Positions 21,763 through 33,907 of a stretch of 64,000 nt of DNA are shown here, in pieces. Source of the stretch: Adenophora triphylla var. japonica (lineage: Eukaryota; Streptophyta; Magnoliopsida; Asterales; Campanulaceae); NCBI GenBank assembly GCA_022495995.1, contig JAFEMH010002098.1:1-64000 (forward strand). Direction: 5' to 3'. The translations under genes and the position numbers were made by a program. The stretch's first letter is position 1. Each line of letters opens with the position of its first letter. The notes below the pieces were generated by a model. The model had not been told where the DNA came from. It did no database searches and worked only from the letters and a program-made list of their open reading frames with translations.

Positions 21763-22043
21763 TACTCCCTCCGACCCATAACAAGCGACACACTTTGCCA
21801 TTTTGGGCTTCCCACTGATAAGTCACATTTTCTAAAATGAAAAAGAATCTTTACTATTTCCTACACTCATTCTCTCTCCTACATTATTATAATACTAACA
21901 ACACCATTATAATTTACTATTCTCTCCACTCATTCTCTCTCCTACTCAACTATCTACATTCATAACACATCAACCTTTTCACTTTTTTCTTAATTATTGT
22001 GCGAAACAGTAACTGCGTCGCTTGTTATGGGATGGAGGGAATA
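21763..22043. mobile_element. Stowaway-type MITE
   Basis: TA-CTCCCTCCGACCC at the left and GGGATGGAGGGAA-TA at the right are the inverted ends of the Tc1/mariner-derived Stowaway group with a TA target duplication. The inner ATAACAAGCGAC and GTCGCTTGTTAT extend the inverted repeat. Confidence 0.85.
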
Positions 22044-22166
22044 TACTTCATTCCATTTAACAGTTCAGATAAACTACCATTCAAATAGATAGTCTATACT
22101 ATTAATGATAAATTGAAATAACGGTCATACCCTTAATTAACAAGATATCAAACTACCCAAAATATA

Positions 22167-22201
22167 ATTGGTATGCCATCTTACTAAGATGGCATACCAA
22201 T
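22167..22201. repeat. Perfect 16-bp palindromic hairpin
   Basis: ATTGGTATGCCATCTT, a three-base loop and AAGATGGCATACCAAT form an uninterrupted stem. No flanking element was recognised, although TCTATACTATTAATGATAAA at about 22091 resembles a Helitron 5' end. Confidence 0.7.
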
Positions 22202-23716
22202 ATCTTACAGTTGTTTCAGATCCTGTCTTCTTCCCTTTCGTGCTTTTAAGATATTTTGAATTAAAGTGAGTTTTCATTGATTAGTATTTCAAAACTTGTA
22301 AGCTTTACCAATATGTTCATTTCAACGTCTCCTTGTGGTTCATGAGATCGATCGTGACCTCTCACTGAATGGCCTTCTTTATGTCCAATCTTTGGTCACC
22401 AACATATATACACGACTCCCCCGAGTCTTGAGCGCGTTTATGAGTGTGTTTATAAAGATTGATCTTAGAAATTTAAATGTCTCATAAGTTTTTATACATT
22501 AATATGTTATAATGTATTCAATATTCAGTATTTAAAGTTATGATACAGCATCCTCAATACTGCCTACTATCCCCACCATCACCTCCGTCGACTGTCAGAA
22601 TCCGGTCGCCGGTCACCGGAATTCAGTCGTCGTCACCACCTATTACCATCAATGCTACATTTTATCAGTATGCAGTATTATAAATTATCATGTATTAAGT
22701 ATTATTACACAAAATAAAATAAGATGATAATATAATATTAAAAAGAACTTATGTGGCATTATGAAACTTTTTCAAAATTTATGAGGCATTATTCAATTTT
22801 TCAAACATTCTTACAACATATTTTTATTTCCATAAATCTTTTCCAAGTAAAGTTCGAATACTAAATACTAAAAGGGCAATGATATTTGTCCAATATGGCA
22901 CTAAAATATAACTGATTTATATGTTTTTTTTTAAGCAAAAGAACAACTGATTTATATGTGACAAATCATGAATTGGCTGATTAAATAAAATAAATGCATT
23001 CTTCTTTAATTCTATAAAACTATTCAAATTTAAGAAGTTTGGTACAATCCAATATGAGGGGTGTCCCCTTTAATGATACATCATCACTCAACAAGTGATG
23101 GGCCAATATTTGTCTGTAAAAACCAACCATTCTTTTGCAAAAAAAAAAAAAAACAATAATAATAATAATATTTTTTTCCCTTCATTTTATGCTATTATAT
23201 GGTATTTAGTGCCACATTATATGTATCAAACACTTTGTAAAATTTCAAATTAATTAAAGTTGCTTTGTATGATTAAATAAAATTGGGACCCACAAAGTCA
23301 ATTTGGTCCATACCCTCAATTCTCCACCAAACTAAAAATAATTATCAATATGAACAGGATATGATTTAGAAGATAAGAAGCAAGTCATCAGTCTATGTGC
23401 TAGACTACACATAGTTATTAAATAAAAAAGTAATTTTTACTTTACTTTTTTTTTTAAATATTGATTCTTGAAATTTCTTAATTTTCAAGGAAAAGCCAGC
23501 AAGGACAGCTGTGATATGGGTCCCCCTCTTTGATCAGTCTACCTGCCACATAGAGGATTGTAAAATTAGTGCTAATTGAGTGTCCTACTTGCAATTGATG
23601 TTGAGGTCACCAATTAATCTTATGCTATTTTACCCATTTAGACATTTAGTTTTCCAAAAGTGGAAATAGAAATAATTTTATTTTTTTAACCATTAGAAAT
23701 AAACTCAAAATAGATT
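22202..23716. other. AT-rich intergenic DNA
   Basis: No gene was seen. It contains a CCGGTCGCCGGTCACCGG patch (about 22602) and a poly-A/AAT tract near 23140-23170. Confidence 0.4.
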
Positions 23717-23760
23717 ACTCCCTCCGTCCCATATAAAATATTGTATTTAAACAGAAATAT
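23717..23760 (+). mobile_element. Solo Stowaway end
   Basis: TACTCCCTCCGTCCCATATAA is a Stowaway left end with no matching right end before the retrotransposon at 23995 or beyond it at 37014. It is a truncated relic. Confidence 0.5.
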
Positions 23761-23994
23761 GAATAAAAGTCAAATACAACAATTATTTTGAAATCGAGAA
23801 AATATTTTTGTTCTCATTTCTTTAATTAATTTATTGCATATTTTTTTTTTTTTTAATCTCTAAAGAAAAGCTTCAAAATTGCAATGATTTATAGTAAACG
23901 GCTCAAATGAAAACGGGAAGAAGAAAAGCAATAAGTTAGCATAAGTTCATTCAAGCATAAAAAGGAGTTTAAAGATTCTAGTACTTTTACTAAT

Positions 23995-24830
23995 TGATGA
24001 GCCCGGATCTACCTGGAACGCCGCGCTGATCTAGCCCAAGGAACCAAATGACGCAAGTAGCCTAGATCACGGAGGGAAGACCGCGGACAAATAGGCCCTT
24101 GTGGTCAAGATCGTGTCCCTCCTCGGATCATCCTCTTCGAGGACCATTGGGACCCTGCTCGCCGGATCCGTGCCCGCATGAGTCATGCCCGCATCAACCG
24201 TGCTCGCGTCATATATCTTTGACTGCGGGCACAACGTTGACCGCGGGCACATCTCTTTCCCGGTTAATGTCGAAGCCTTGCGAGCAAGTTAGCTTGCGCT
24301 CGACGAGGCGGCTCAGGCTCCCCAATCACGCGTTGATGCGGCTCGATCCCGGCGCCTACTATTCCATTTAATGCAATAAAAGCGGCTACACGGCTCGTGT
24401 CCCTTTCGGCCATGTCCCTGACACGGTCAATGTTCCCTCACTGACGAGGACCCAATTAGGCTGCGGACACGTGTAGCTGGTCAAATACCAAAGTGCCCTC
24501 TAGGGCTGATCTCATTGCTTACCTCAACAAGCACCATGGCATTGCCTATAAATAGAAGGCCTTTACCCCCTTGGGCAAGGTAAGTTCCATATACAATTAA
24601 GTAAGCTCTTTTACTCTCTACACCTAAACACACACACTCCAAAGGTATTCAAAGCCTTATTACTTTCAAATTATTCTTACTCACACCCGAGGGCCCGAGT
24701 TGGAGTAACATCCAACTTCGACCTTAACGGTGCTTGTTTGTGTTGTGATCTAGGTACACAAATCCACCAAATATATCCTAGCCAGATATCCTTGAACCGC
24801 TCCTGACCCCGAAAAGCTGTGGCGTCATCA
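23995..24830 (+). mobile_element. 5' LTR of the 13-kb Tat element
   Basis: 836 bases from TGATGAGCCCGGATC to GGCGTCATCA. It contains a TATA box (TATAAATAG, 24547-24555). The 3' 370 bases are almost identical to the other LTR, while the first 450 differ by several substitutions and short indels. Confidence 0.95.
24547..24555 (+). promoter_or_regulatory. LTR TATA box
   Basis: GCCTATAAATAGAAGG lies in the 5' LTR with an exact copy at 36727-36735 in the 3' LTR. Transcription would start about 30 bases downstream. The copy in the 3' LTR points outward toward the host protease gene about 980 bases away. Confidence 0.8.
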
Positions 24831-24831
24831 G

Positions 24832-24848
24832 TGGTTCCATTGCCGGGA
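24832..24848 (+). other. Degenerate primer-binding site, tRNA-Asp-like
   Basis: One base after the LTR, TGGTTCCATTGCCGGGA matches the complement of plant tRNA-Asp(GTC) 3' end at most positions (TGG, C, TTGCCGGG) as I recall that tRNA. The mismatches suggest decay. Confidence 0.6.
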
Positions 24849-25382
24849 ACTCGACTTTCTTTCGTTTCTCGTTAAAAATCCTTTGTTTTCAAGGCACCTC
24901 ACGTGTCCTAAACAAACTCAGTGCCGAAAGGCTCTTCTATTTTACATCACTAAGTTTTTCCCATTTAAAACTTTTTGTTTTCGAACACACCTTGTAGTCT
25001 AAACAACCGACCGTCAAAAGACACTTCTTTTCGCTTATTTTCACCTTCTCGTGACATGTCTCAAATTCTAAAAATGCTGGTCATTTAACCATAGAGGAGG
25101 AAAACCAAGCCGAACCCTCCAATAACAATAGGGAAAGGCAAACCAACTCTGTCTTCAACGGAATGGGGGCCCACTCTCGGCCTCAAAAATCCCCGGCCAA
25201 CGAGCTCTCCACCGGCTTACCGAGGAAGCACGTCTTTGAAAGCCCAAGCCCTACTAAACACTAGCCCAAAAACTCCCCAAGCTCGCATAAAAACACCAAT
25301 CTCGACCACCCCACTTTCCCAGTAACAAATCCCGAGAAGGAAGGAAATCCTAGCCTCCAAATCCAAACCGGTCGCGGAAGCC

Positions 25383-26243
25383 ATGGCCATCAACGACGCG
25401 GAGATGGAAATATTCGAAATAGAGGCCAATGGAGGGCTACAGTTCCCTCAAGGGTCACAAAGGTTCTCCCAACGATCTCCCGCAAACTCGCTTGCTAGTC
25501 AAGCTGTAGGGGCAAACCGGGTTGACCCGGCCCTTGGCGCGGACGGCCGGCCGGACGGAGCGTGGTGCATGTAGATGATAGCGAGGAAAGGGGGAAGAGG
25601 CACGGTCAAATCACCGTGCGAAGTCCAAAGCCGGACCCTTGGCTCCGGCCAAGGAGAAGGCCGTGACTCCACGGGCTAAAAAGCAAAGGTTGATGATCGA
25701 ACCCGAGTTTGTGGAATTCATGCGAGAAGATGTGGGAAACCCATCGAAGGCGCCCCGAAGTGTGGCCGCACTATGGACGCCTTCACCGATAAAATTGCGC
25801 GGGCACCGATCCGGAAGGGCAAACCCCCGAGATGGACACCTATGACGGATCCAAAAATGCCAAAAGTCATATGGGAAGATTTGAGGGCCGATGGCTTTAT
25901 TCTCCGCGGATGAGTCGGTGATGTGCAAAGCTTTGGCTGCGACCTTCACCGGCAAGGCCCTATCTTGGATGCTAGCCCTCAAGCCCCGGTGTATCCAGTC
26001 ATTCGGTCGGTTCGTAGTCCTCTTCCTCAATGCCTTTGCCGGAGCAGTGTGCCCGCTAGACCAAAGACAGATCTTGTCCGTGTCAAGCAGGCACCAAATG
26101 AGCCTACAAAAGATTATATATCCCGGTTCGGGAAGGTGAGCGAGGAGATTGTGGACTGGACGAGGGGGACATCGAGACTATGTTTTGAAGGCGGCCTCGG
26201 TAACTCCTTCCTCAAAATGAATTTTGCCTCCAAAGAAACCTAA
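25383..26243 (+). pseudogene. Gag of the 13-kb Tat element, frameshifted
   Basis: Frames shift repeatedly, but the capsid-like order is readable: LFSADESVMCKALAATFTGK, LSWMLALKP and LFLNAFAGAV, then QAPNEPTKDYISRFGKVSEE in another frame. This matches the retrotransposon gag domain of Tat elements (DxxMCKAxxxTLxGxAxxW, YLxRF). Upstream, a charged proline-rich leader runs from about 25080. It is non-functional because of frameshifts. Confidence 0.75.
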
Positions 26244-26923
26244 ATCGATGGAGGAAATGTATGAAAGGGCATCGGCCATAGCCTCCGCCGAAGAGCCTAG
26301 TGTGCCCGCTCCACGAGCTTCGCGAAAGAAAGGATAAGCCAAGTCCGGGAGACCACCGGAGCCCGCTCATGCCAATAATCGTGGCAAAAACAGAGGGCCG
26401 GGGATCGGAAAGGCTCAAAAAGGCCGTGGCCGAAACGGTTATACAGAGCTCACCGACCCAGGGTGGTGATCATGAAACCTCGAGACTTTCCTCCTCCTCC
26501 CCACGCTTGAAAGCCAAATGAGAGGAGTAGACTTAAATTCTCGTGAGTTTCACAACGACCACGGGCACGGGCGAGGATTGTTTCCAGTGAAGCGAGTAAT
26601 CCAGCGAGAAAATTAATAACGGGGAGCTAACCAAGTGGGTTAAGGGAACCAATCGCCCCCAATAACAATGATCGGCGGGCACGACACCCGGGGACCAGAC
26701 AGGAATGAAAGAGATAATAATGATGACGATTTTGGGGACTACGACATTAACTTCATTGGGGAGGAGCCTCCCACTAGTAGGCAGTTGTCTCTCCAAATTC
26801 GGACATTAGAGAAGGTTTTTTCCATCCCCGCCCTGGCCCCGGAGGAAGAGGAGTGAAATTGGGTTCAAAAGGAGTGAACTTGCCTCCACCCTTTTTCATT
26901 CCACACGACCACTCACCCTCGGA

Positions 26924-27256
26924 ATGAGAATCAACCGGGCAAACATAGGCCGTGTGTTGGTAGATCTTGGAGTTTGCCGCGACATACTTTACTACCATAC
27001 TTTGATTGGAATGAGAATGACGGAAGCACATCTCACTCCATATGCGGGCATGCTCGAAGGCTTCACAAACCACGCTGTAAGGGTAAAGGGGACGATTGTG
27101 TTTGACGTAGCTATTGGAGAAAAACCCATGCAGAAGACGGCCAAGATAACTTTCATGGTGGTCGATCTTCCTTCCCAATACAATGCCATTCTCGGCGTAG
27201 CGTCGTGCCGAATTGGGAATAGTTGCGTCCGTCCCCCACCAAAGGGTGAAATTTAA
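26924..27256 (+). pseudogene. Retropepsin-like protease of the 13-kb Tat element
   Basis: RVLVDLGVCRDILYYHTL occupies the place of the usual D-T/G-G-S-S active site. The aspartate remains but the T-G-S-S positions are altered. VKGTIVFDVAIGEKP and FMVVDLPSQYNAILG follow as expected. Probably inactive. Confidence 0.75.
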
Positions 27257-27687
27257 CACCCGGGCGGGGTTGCTACCATCAAGAACCGGCCGGGAGATTC
27301 CTCAGAGCACCGGAGGAAAAAAGGAAAGAACGAGAAAGGCCGGACATCCCGCCCGCGAGATAGAGGGCAAGGACAAAATAATAGAGGGAAAAGGCGAGGA
27401 CAAGTCAACAAAGGGAAAGCCCTTGCACTACCGCCGCCACCGTACCAATTGGCATGCTTTCTTTCCATTCCACAAAGGTGGAGCTCAAGATGAGCAGAAA
27501 ATCAAAGCGAGTTAGGCGCCCCTGTTGAGGAGGATATATTGATCGAGGAATAGAGGGGAAATTGACCGCGACATCATATATTCAATGGCAACACCGACCG
27601 AAGCTCGGGTCAACCCCCAACTATTATCATTGACTCCTGCACAATCGTGAAATCGGCGACCTTCAACCTAACGACGAGCTCGAGGAG

Positions 27688-28535
27688 GTGGTAATCAATC
27701 CCCACTTCCCGAGCAAACAGCTAAGGTTGGGGTGGAAATTCACAGCGAGGAAAGAAGGATACTTATTGAGTTCCTTAGAGCAAATTGCGATGTATTCGCT
27801 TGGAGGGTGGAAGATATGCAAGGCATCGAGCGAGGACGTGATCCTCCATAAAATCAACGATGACCCCTCCTTCAAAAACATTCACCAAAAATCCGAGATA
27901 TTTCTCCCAGGAGAAAGAGATTGCCATCAAGGAAGAGGTGGAAAAGTTGCTAAAAGCGGGGATAATAAAGGAGATCTCCTACCCCAGTGGTGGCCAATGT
28001 GGTCATGGTTAAGAAATCCAATGGCAAATGGAGGATGTGCGTTGATTTCACCGATCTCAACAAGGCATGCCCCAAAGATTGCTTCCCTCTTCCTCGCATA
28101 GGCAGATTGGTGGATTCTATAGCCGGACACGAGTTCTAAGCTTCATTGATGCCTACTCAGGCTACCACCGAGATCCGAGATGGCTCCCGAAGATGTCCGC
28201 TCTGTAGCCTTCATTCTTTGCGGGCAAGACATCTTGCTACACTATGATGCCCTTCGGGCTAAAAATGCGGGAGCCACATATCGGCGCATGGTCAATCTGG
28301 TCTTTAAAAACCAACTAGGCAGAAATCTGAGGCTTACATTGACGACATGGTCATAAAAACTAAGGAAAACTCCCACGAGCTCGATGTGGAGGAAACCTTC
28401 AAAAACTTGCGCCATAACAAGCATGAAGCTAAACCCCTTAAGTGCGCTTTCGGGGTCAAGGCGGGCAAGTTCCTCGGATTCATGGTCAACCAAAGAGGGA
28501 TAGAGGCTAATCCGGAGAAAATCCAGCCCTATTAG
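27688..28535 (+). pseudogene. Reverse transcriptase of the 13-kb Tat element, broken
   Basis: Fragments in several frames include VEKLLKAGIIKE-like sequence near 27940 and VDFTDLNKACPKD-like sequence near 28045. The intact active-site segment AYIDDMVIKTK is near 28336, followed by LKCAFGVKAGKFLGFMVNQRGIEANPEKI. Order and spacing are those of a Ty3/gypsy RT. Deletions and frameshifts separate the pieces. Confidence 0.8.
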
Positions 28536-28563
28536 ACATGAAACCTCCCGCCCTGCGTGAAGG

Positions 28564-29001
28564 ATGTACAAAAACTTCAATGGTCGCATCACCGCACTTG
28601 GCCGCTTCATCTCGCGGTCGGCGGAGAGATGCCTCCCCTTCTTCAAAACTCTCAAAGGGAAGAGAGGCGATGAATTTACATGGAGCACCGAGTGCCATCA
28701 GGCTTTTGAAGAAGTCAAGACATACCTCGGGCGGCCACCTCTACTCGGCCGGCCCGGTGCCGGAGAAGAGCTTTTTCTATATTTAGCCGATATCTTGATA
28801 CGCGTGCAGTTTGTTCTTGTGAGGGAGGAGAATAACTCCCAAAAACCGGTTTATTATGTAAGTAAGGCACCGTCCGCCGTAGAAGGGCGTTATCTTAATA
28901 TAGAAAAGTTAGCTTACGCCTTGCTTGTATCACGCTTTCCGAAAATTAAGAGCCTACTTTTACGCACATCCTATAACCGTACTAACCGAGGCCCCGCTTA
29001 G
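28564..29001 (+). pseudogene. RT-linked RNase H of the 13-kb Tat element
   Basis: FTWSTECHQAFEEVKTYL and LFLYLADILIRVQFVLVREE are followed by KPVYYVSKAPSAVEGRYLNIEKLAYALLV, the normal connection and RNase H sequence after RT. The frame is open for 145 codons and then shifts. Confidence 0.75.
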
Positions 29002-29240
29002 AAAGGTTTTGCATAAACCGAGTCCTCGGGGAGAATGCTAGCTTGGTCTATAGAGCTCACCGAGTTCCGGATCACCTACTCCCGAGAAAGACAATCAAAG
29101 CGCAGGCCTTAGTTGATTTTGTAGTAGAATCATCATTCAAATTGGCGGACGGCGACCTCGGAAAAGAAAGCGAGCAGAATCGAAGATGACCCAAAAGCCC
29201 GAGCACGTAAATTGTTCAACCAAGGGAGCGTCCGGAAGAG

Positions 29241-29501
29241 GTGTGGACTTTATATGTGGACGGCTCCGCGAGCAAGTTAATCAGTGGAGCGGGCATACTT
29301 CGGATTGCACCTGCGGGAGAAATTTATGAGGGCCTTAAGATTCAAGTTCGAGGCATCAAACAATCAGCCGAATATGAAGCGATTATAGCGGGCATGGAAT
29401 TGGCAAGAGACTTGGGAGTGCAAAATATTGAGATCAATAGTGACTCTCGGCTCATAGTTAATCAAATTAGGGGGAGTATGATACTATCAACCCAAGACTA
29501 A
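29241..29501 (+). pseudogene. Second RNase H domain of the 13-kb Tat element
   Basis: WTLYVDGSASKLISGAGI, then SAEYEAIIAGMELARDLGV and INSDSRLIVNQI show the D, E and D catalytic positions of an archaeal-type RNase H. This added domain between RNase H and integrase is a Tat-lineage hallmark. The three key residues are kept, but the frame ends at about 29500. Confidence 0.8.
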
Positions 29502-29790
29502 CTCGATGCGTGACCTCGCAAAAACCCTCATCAAAAATTTCACTTACTATGAAATGAACCAAGTCATGAGAGAGGACAATGTGGAAGCCGACCTCCTCTC
29601 AAGAATAACCGAGCAAGAAATTGGTGAGTTGGAGACAAATTGCCGGATTGAATTCACGGAGAGACTGCTATAGATCGAATACGTATAAACAATATTGAGG
29701 ATCAAGTAAGGGGTGGGTGGATGAAATGAAGGATTACATCGAGAAGCAAACCCTCCCCGAGGATCCGGTAAAGGCTAGAGCCATCGAACG

Positions 29791-30948
29791 ATGTCCGCGA
29801 AATACCTCGTCCTCGATGGGGTGCTTTTCGAGCGATCATTCACCAAGCCTTTACTAAGATGTGTTAAGACTCACATGGTCACCAACTTACTCTACGAGGT
29901 TCAGCGAAGGAGTTTGTGGCGGACATCCAGTGCTCGCACCCTCTCGGACAAGATCAAATTCCAAGGATTCTTTTGGCCCACAATGAGAAGGGATGCGCGG
30001 GAGTATGTTAGAAAATGTGATAAGTGCCGAGAGATTTGCGGACATCCCTAGACTACCATCAACGGAGCGAGACTTTGGTAGTACCATCGTGGCCGTTTGA
30101 TACGTGGGGGATAGATCTTATTGGACCATTTCCAATCGCTAGAGGAAGCATCAAGTATCTTTGTGGTGGCCGTGGATTATTTTACCAAGTGGACGGAAGC
30201 AAAGGGCTTGGCCACTATTTCCGAGGATAACACTATCAGGTTTGTCCACGACCACATCTATTGTCGATTTGGGGTTCCCCGAGCAATAATTTCAGATAAT
30301 GGCACCCAATTCTCCGCAAAATTCACTGCGGAATGTGTGAGAATGAAGGTGCAACACCGTAAGTCCGCAGTTGCCTATCCTCAGGGAAATGGTCAAGCTG
30401 AGGCTGCGAACAAGCTAGTCCTAACTGCCTTAAAGAAAAATTTGGAAGGACGAGGAGGACGTTGGTTGGACGAGCTCCAGATCGCATTATGGGTTGTCCG
30501 CACCACGATAAGAAATTCAACAGGAGAAACTCCCTTCTCGCTCACGTATGGGTCAGAGGCAATGGCTCCAGTGGAGGTAGCCCTACCCTCGTACAGAGTC
30601 ACATACTTCGACGAGTCTCAAAACGAGGCAAACAGAAGATGTGACCTGGACGATCTCGAAGGAAAGAGAATGCGGGCACACGAAAAAATGGTGAACTACA
30701 AACAGAAAGCGAAGAAGCACCATGATAAAAGAGTAAATAAAAGGAGTTTTTCAGTTGGAGACTGGGTACTCAGAAGCGTAGAGGTCCAAGGGACCCAACC
30801 TGGTTTCAACAAGCTGTCCCCGAAATGGGAAGGTCCATATGAGGTTACAAAGATAGTCAAAGAGGGCACCTATATGTTGCGACCAAAAGAGGGAGAAGAG
30901 CTTAAGCACTCCTGGAATAGCGACCACCTTAAGAGATACTTCTTTTGA
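29791..30948 (+). pseudogene. Integrase of the 13-kb Tat element
   Basis: An N-terminal part (29791-30051) has FWPTMRRDAREYVRKCDKC, but the zinc-binding histidines expected before it are lost. After a frame change, 30121-30948 is open for 275 codons. It carries VVAVDYFTKW (first D), IISDNGTQF (second D), GNGQAEAANK (E), LALWxxRTT-like and TPFSLTYGSEA motifs, a basic C-terminal domain (SVGDWVLR, PKWEGPYEVTKI) and a natural end, HSWNSDHLKRYFF-stop. The DDE triad is intact in this piece; the missing N-terminal zinc site makes full activity unlikely. Confidence 0.85.
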
Positions 30949-32089
30949 AGTCTTTTGTAATTTTTGGAAGGAGTATAGACTATATATATATAAGGGAGAA
31001 GTTATCATCATATTTTGATGCAAAAATCAATTCCCACCAGCCTAAAAAGCTAAGGTGGATGCCCGCGTGCGGATGCCAGTGAGTTCAAGAGCCAACATAT
31101 GAGCTCCTACTTACTGATGCGCAAAGATCTAAGGATCCGCATGCCTATATATGTACAAAGATCCATTACGATCCGTACTATGATCGCGGGGAGGAATCTC
31201 TCCTGCTCGCGTGACACCACCAAAAATAAGTGGATATAGATGAACGTAGGTACAAAGGCCATGATGCCCGTGCCTACGGACTCTAGTGGGGACAATGACC
31301 TGAAGTCCGGACCCACTAATTGCGCGAAGGACCTCGTTAGGGCCGTTACTCGCATGCCTGTATGTGACAAAGGCCTACATATAAGCCCGTTCACCAGATC
31401 GCCATGAGACCCTCACGAAAAACCCTAGGGAGTTTTGAATAAAGGGTCAAATAAGTGAGAACCTCCAATAAGGGGATACAGATGCCAGGGGGTTAAAGGG
31501 CCTCTATGCTAAAATATGCTCCTACCTTTACATTGCGCGGACAATAGCCTCACGGCCACCTTACTGCATGCCCTATGAAAGTATGCTTGCCTTGGCTACT
31601 TTTGACTTACACCACGGCTCGCAAGGTGGGAATAAGTGTAAATGGAAGAGAGTGATCAAACTAGTTTAACAAAGCCAAATAGACAAACTGGGGTCAAGAC
31701 CCCTAACTTTGCCACAAGGCTAAACAAACGCGATCATAGAAGAATAAGGCTGACTCTCACAAAAAACCTAGGGATTTTGAATAAAGAGTTAGGAAAACTC
31801 AAAAATGCGGGCAAAGGGCCTCTAAGGCTTCTTGCCGCGTAAGGAAGAGTATAAAGTTAATTGCAAGTCAAAAACGCTGGAAAAGTGGTAAGGCAAGAAT
31901 GCAAGTATTAAGATGCTCGAAGATTGCCAAACTACTCAAAATAGCCTACGAGACAAGCAATTAAGATAAAAATAAAGGAGCCAAGTTGAGAAAAATGCTT
32001 CTATTAATGATTGAGAAAGTATTTACAATTTCCTACACTATTACAAAAAGAGATCCTATTCTACTACAACAAGAAAAAGCAAAAAAATC
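30949..32089. other. Spacer between pol and the antisense gene
   Basis: No ORF with recognisable homology. It contains repeated GATGCCCGCG / GGATGCCAG and AAAAACCCTAGGGA-type short motifs (about 31410 and 31755). It would hold the convergent 3' ends of the sense and antisense transcripts. Confidence 0.5.
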
Positions 32090-33058
32090 CTAAACGTTAG
32101 GAGCTTGGTCCTTGGCTGCATCTGCAGCCTCCCAGACACCATCTGTGCCCGCTTCGAAGTTGGAGTTGGGGAAGGAAGACGGGTCATCAGAATCTACGTT
32201 ATAGGGTCGAGAGATGGGCTCGTGAGGCTCGAAATTTCCGGAGCCGCCGCGTAGGAAAGAGATCTCCTATGACAGCCCATTTGGAAGAACCTGAGCCAAG
32301 GCATCCCCCAAATGATATAGGGTTATCCCCGAACCGCGGTTCATCCAAATCGGCGATCGGGCTAAGAGCCGTCACTTCGCCACGCGGGAGCGAGAGGCCG
32401 CGGCGGACGGCTCCAAACTTTTGACCTCGTCCTCGGACAAGGGAACTAGTGCATGCCCGGGCAAGCACTCATCATCCGTAGCAACAAGCGAGCCAATTAC
32501 GGCCAACTCACGCACGGTGAACTTGCCGTGGCCGCAAAATTCCTTATTTGCGTCCAACCCCGGCCTCATACCGAGCCGGGTTTTGACAACGAGCCGGTCC
32601 TTGAAAGCTTGGGAGTTCTTGTATTCCTCCACGGCTTCCTTGCGGACATCGTCGAGGGCGGACTTCCCCTCTGCCTCCATCCTTTTGTAGGGGAGCGGCT
32701 CGTCGGGACGGCTCGTCCACCTTCTTCCCGAGGCCTCCAGATCGGCCTTGGCGGCATCCACGGCTGGCCATGAGCTCTTTATTTCCGGGCTCCCACTCGT
32801 TCTTGTGCCCGCGGAGCTCATCCCGCCGACCCCTTATCCTCTCAAGGTCCTTCTCGAGCCGGGTCATCCTCTCCGGAAGCCCTTCAAATCATTCTCCTTC
32901 TGAGTGAAGGCCCTTTCCCTTGTCCTCCAGCAGGGAGTTCAAGGTTCCAATTCTTGTTTGAGCCTCCTCCAGCTCCCGAAGTTTGGCCGCCAAGATGGAA
33001 GTTTTGTTCTCCACCTCAGCGGTCAGAGTGTCACAGCTTTCACGCAGCTCGCAACACC

Positions 33059-33862
33059 TTATTGCTCACTGCGGGCGTAAAGATCAAAAGTTAATACGGT
33101 GAAAAAATGAAGCCAAAAGATTATTAAGATCAAGCGAGCATCTACCTCGGTCAGTGCGAGGCCTATATCCCCCACCAGGGCAGAGGCATTCTCCTCGACG
33201 ACTATGCCTTTGTAGAAGTCCGGAGAGTATAGGCGGTTCGCCAGCCCGATCCCAACGGATGCATTGGCAGAGTTCCGGGCATAAATATCCACCCCGGTAA
33301 TGGGAGACACCTCGGACAGCTTCCTCCTGACCGCCAGAGCCTCCTCGCGAGTGGTCAAGGGGGAAATTGGGTAAACAGCCGAGCAGAGAGTGCCCCCAAC
33401 AGGGGGAGAAGAAGCTGAAGCCACAGTAGGGGCAGTCATAGTCCGAGGAGGAGCATCCCCGACCTTCTGCAGCTTCCTTTGTCCTTGTCCCTGCTCTCCA
33501 TCTCTCTCATTTCTCTTCCGAGAATCCATTTGATGGCCGGAAGGAATGGTGCGGCCAGGGGGAGAGCGGGAGCCTCTAGAACTGGAGGGAGGAGGACCCC
33601 TGGGGGGTGGAGGCAGATTCCCCGTAGTAGGGATAGTCTTGGGAAGGCTAAGGGGATCCCCCGTCTTTCTGCTCACCACGGGCACCGTCTTATCCTTGGT
33701 GGGGACCCCACCCATCTCATTCTGCCTCTTCAGGGCAGCTTCCTTGTTGGCCTTCATGTTCTTGGCCTTCAGTTGGGCAGCATTTAGTGGAGGAGCCATC
33801 AGAAATTGTATTCTTCTGGGTCTACTCTGGAGGGAAAGAGAAAAGGTTAGAATGCAGTCCAA
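33059..33862 (-). pseudogene. Antisense gene, middle segment
   Basis: A 267-codon minus-strand frame begins in an intron-like CT-rich stretch and contains MAPPLNAAQLKAKNMKANKE. It continues with a proline, serine and arginine-rich linker (PPPPRGPPP), and VGIGLANRLYSPDFYKGIV with ALVGDIGLALTE before a possible splice donor (GAG-gtagat) at about 33147. It joins the PF04195-like part to the coiled coil and has no catalytic motif. Confidence 0.6.
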
Positions 33863-33907
33863 AAAATCAAAGATAAAGATAAATTGGCAACAGTTATATG
33901 AAAACAG

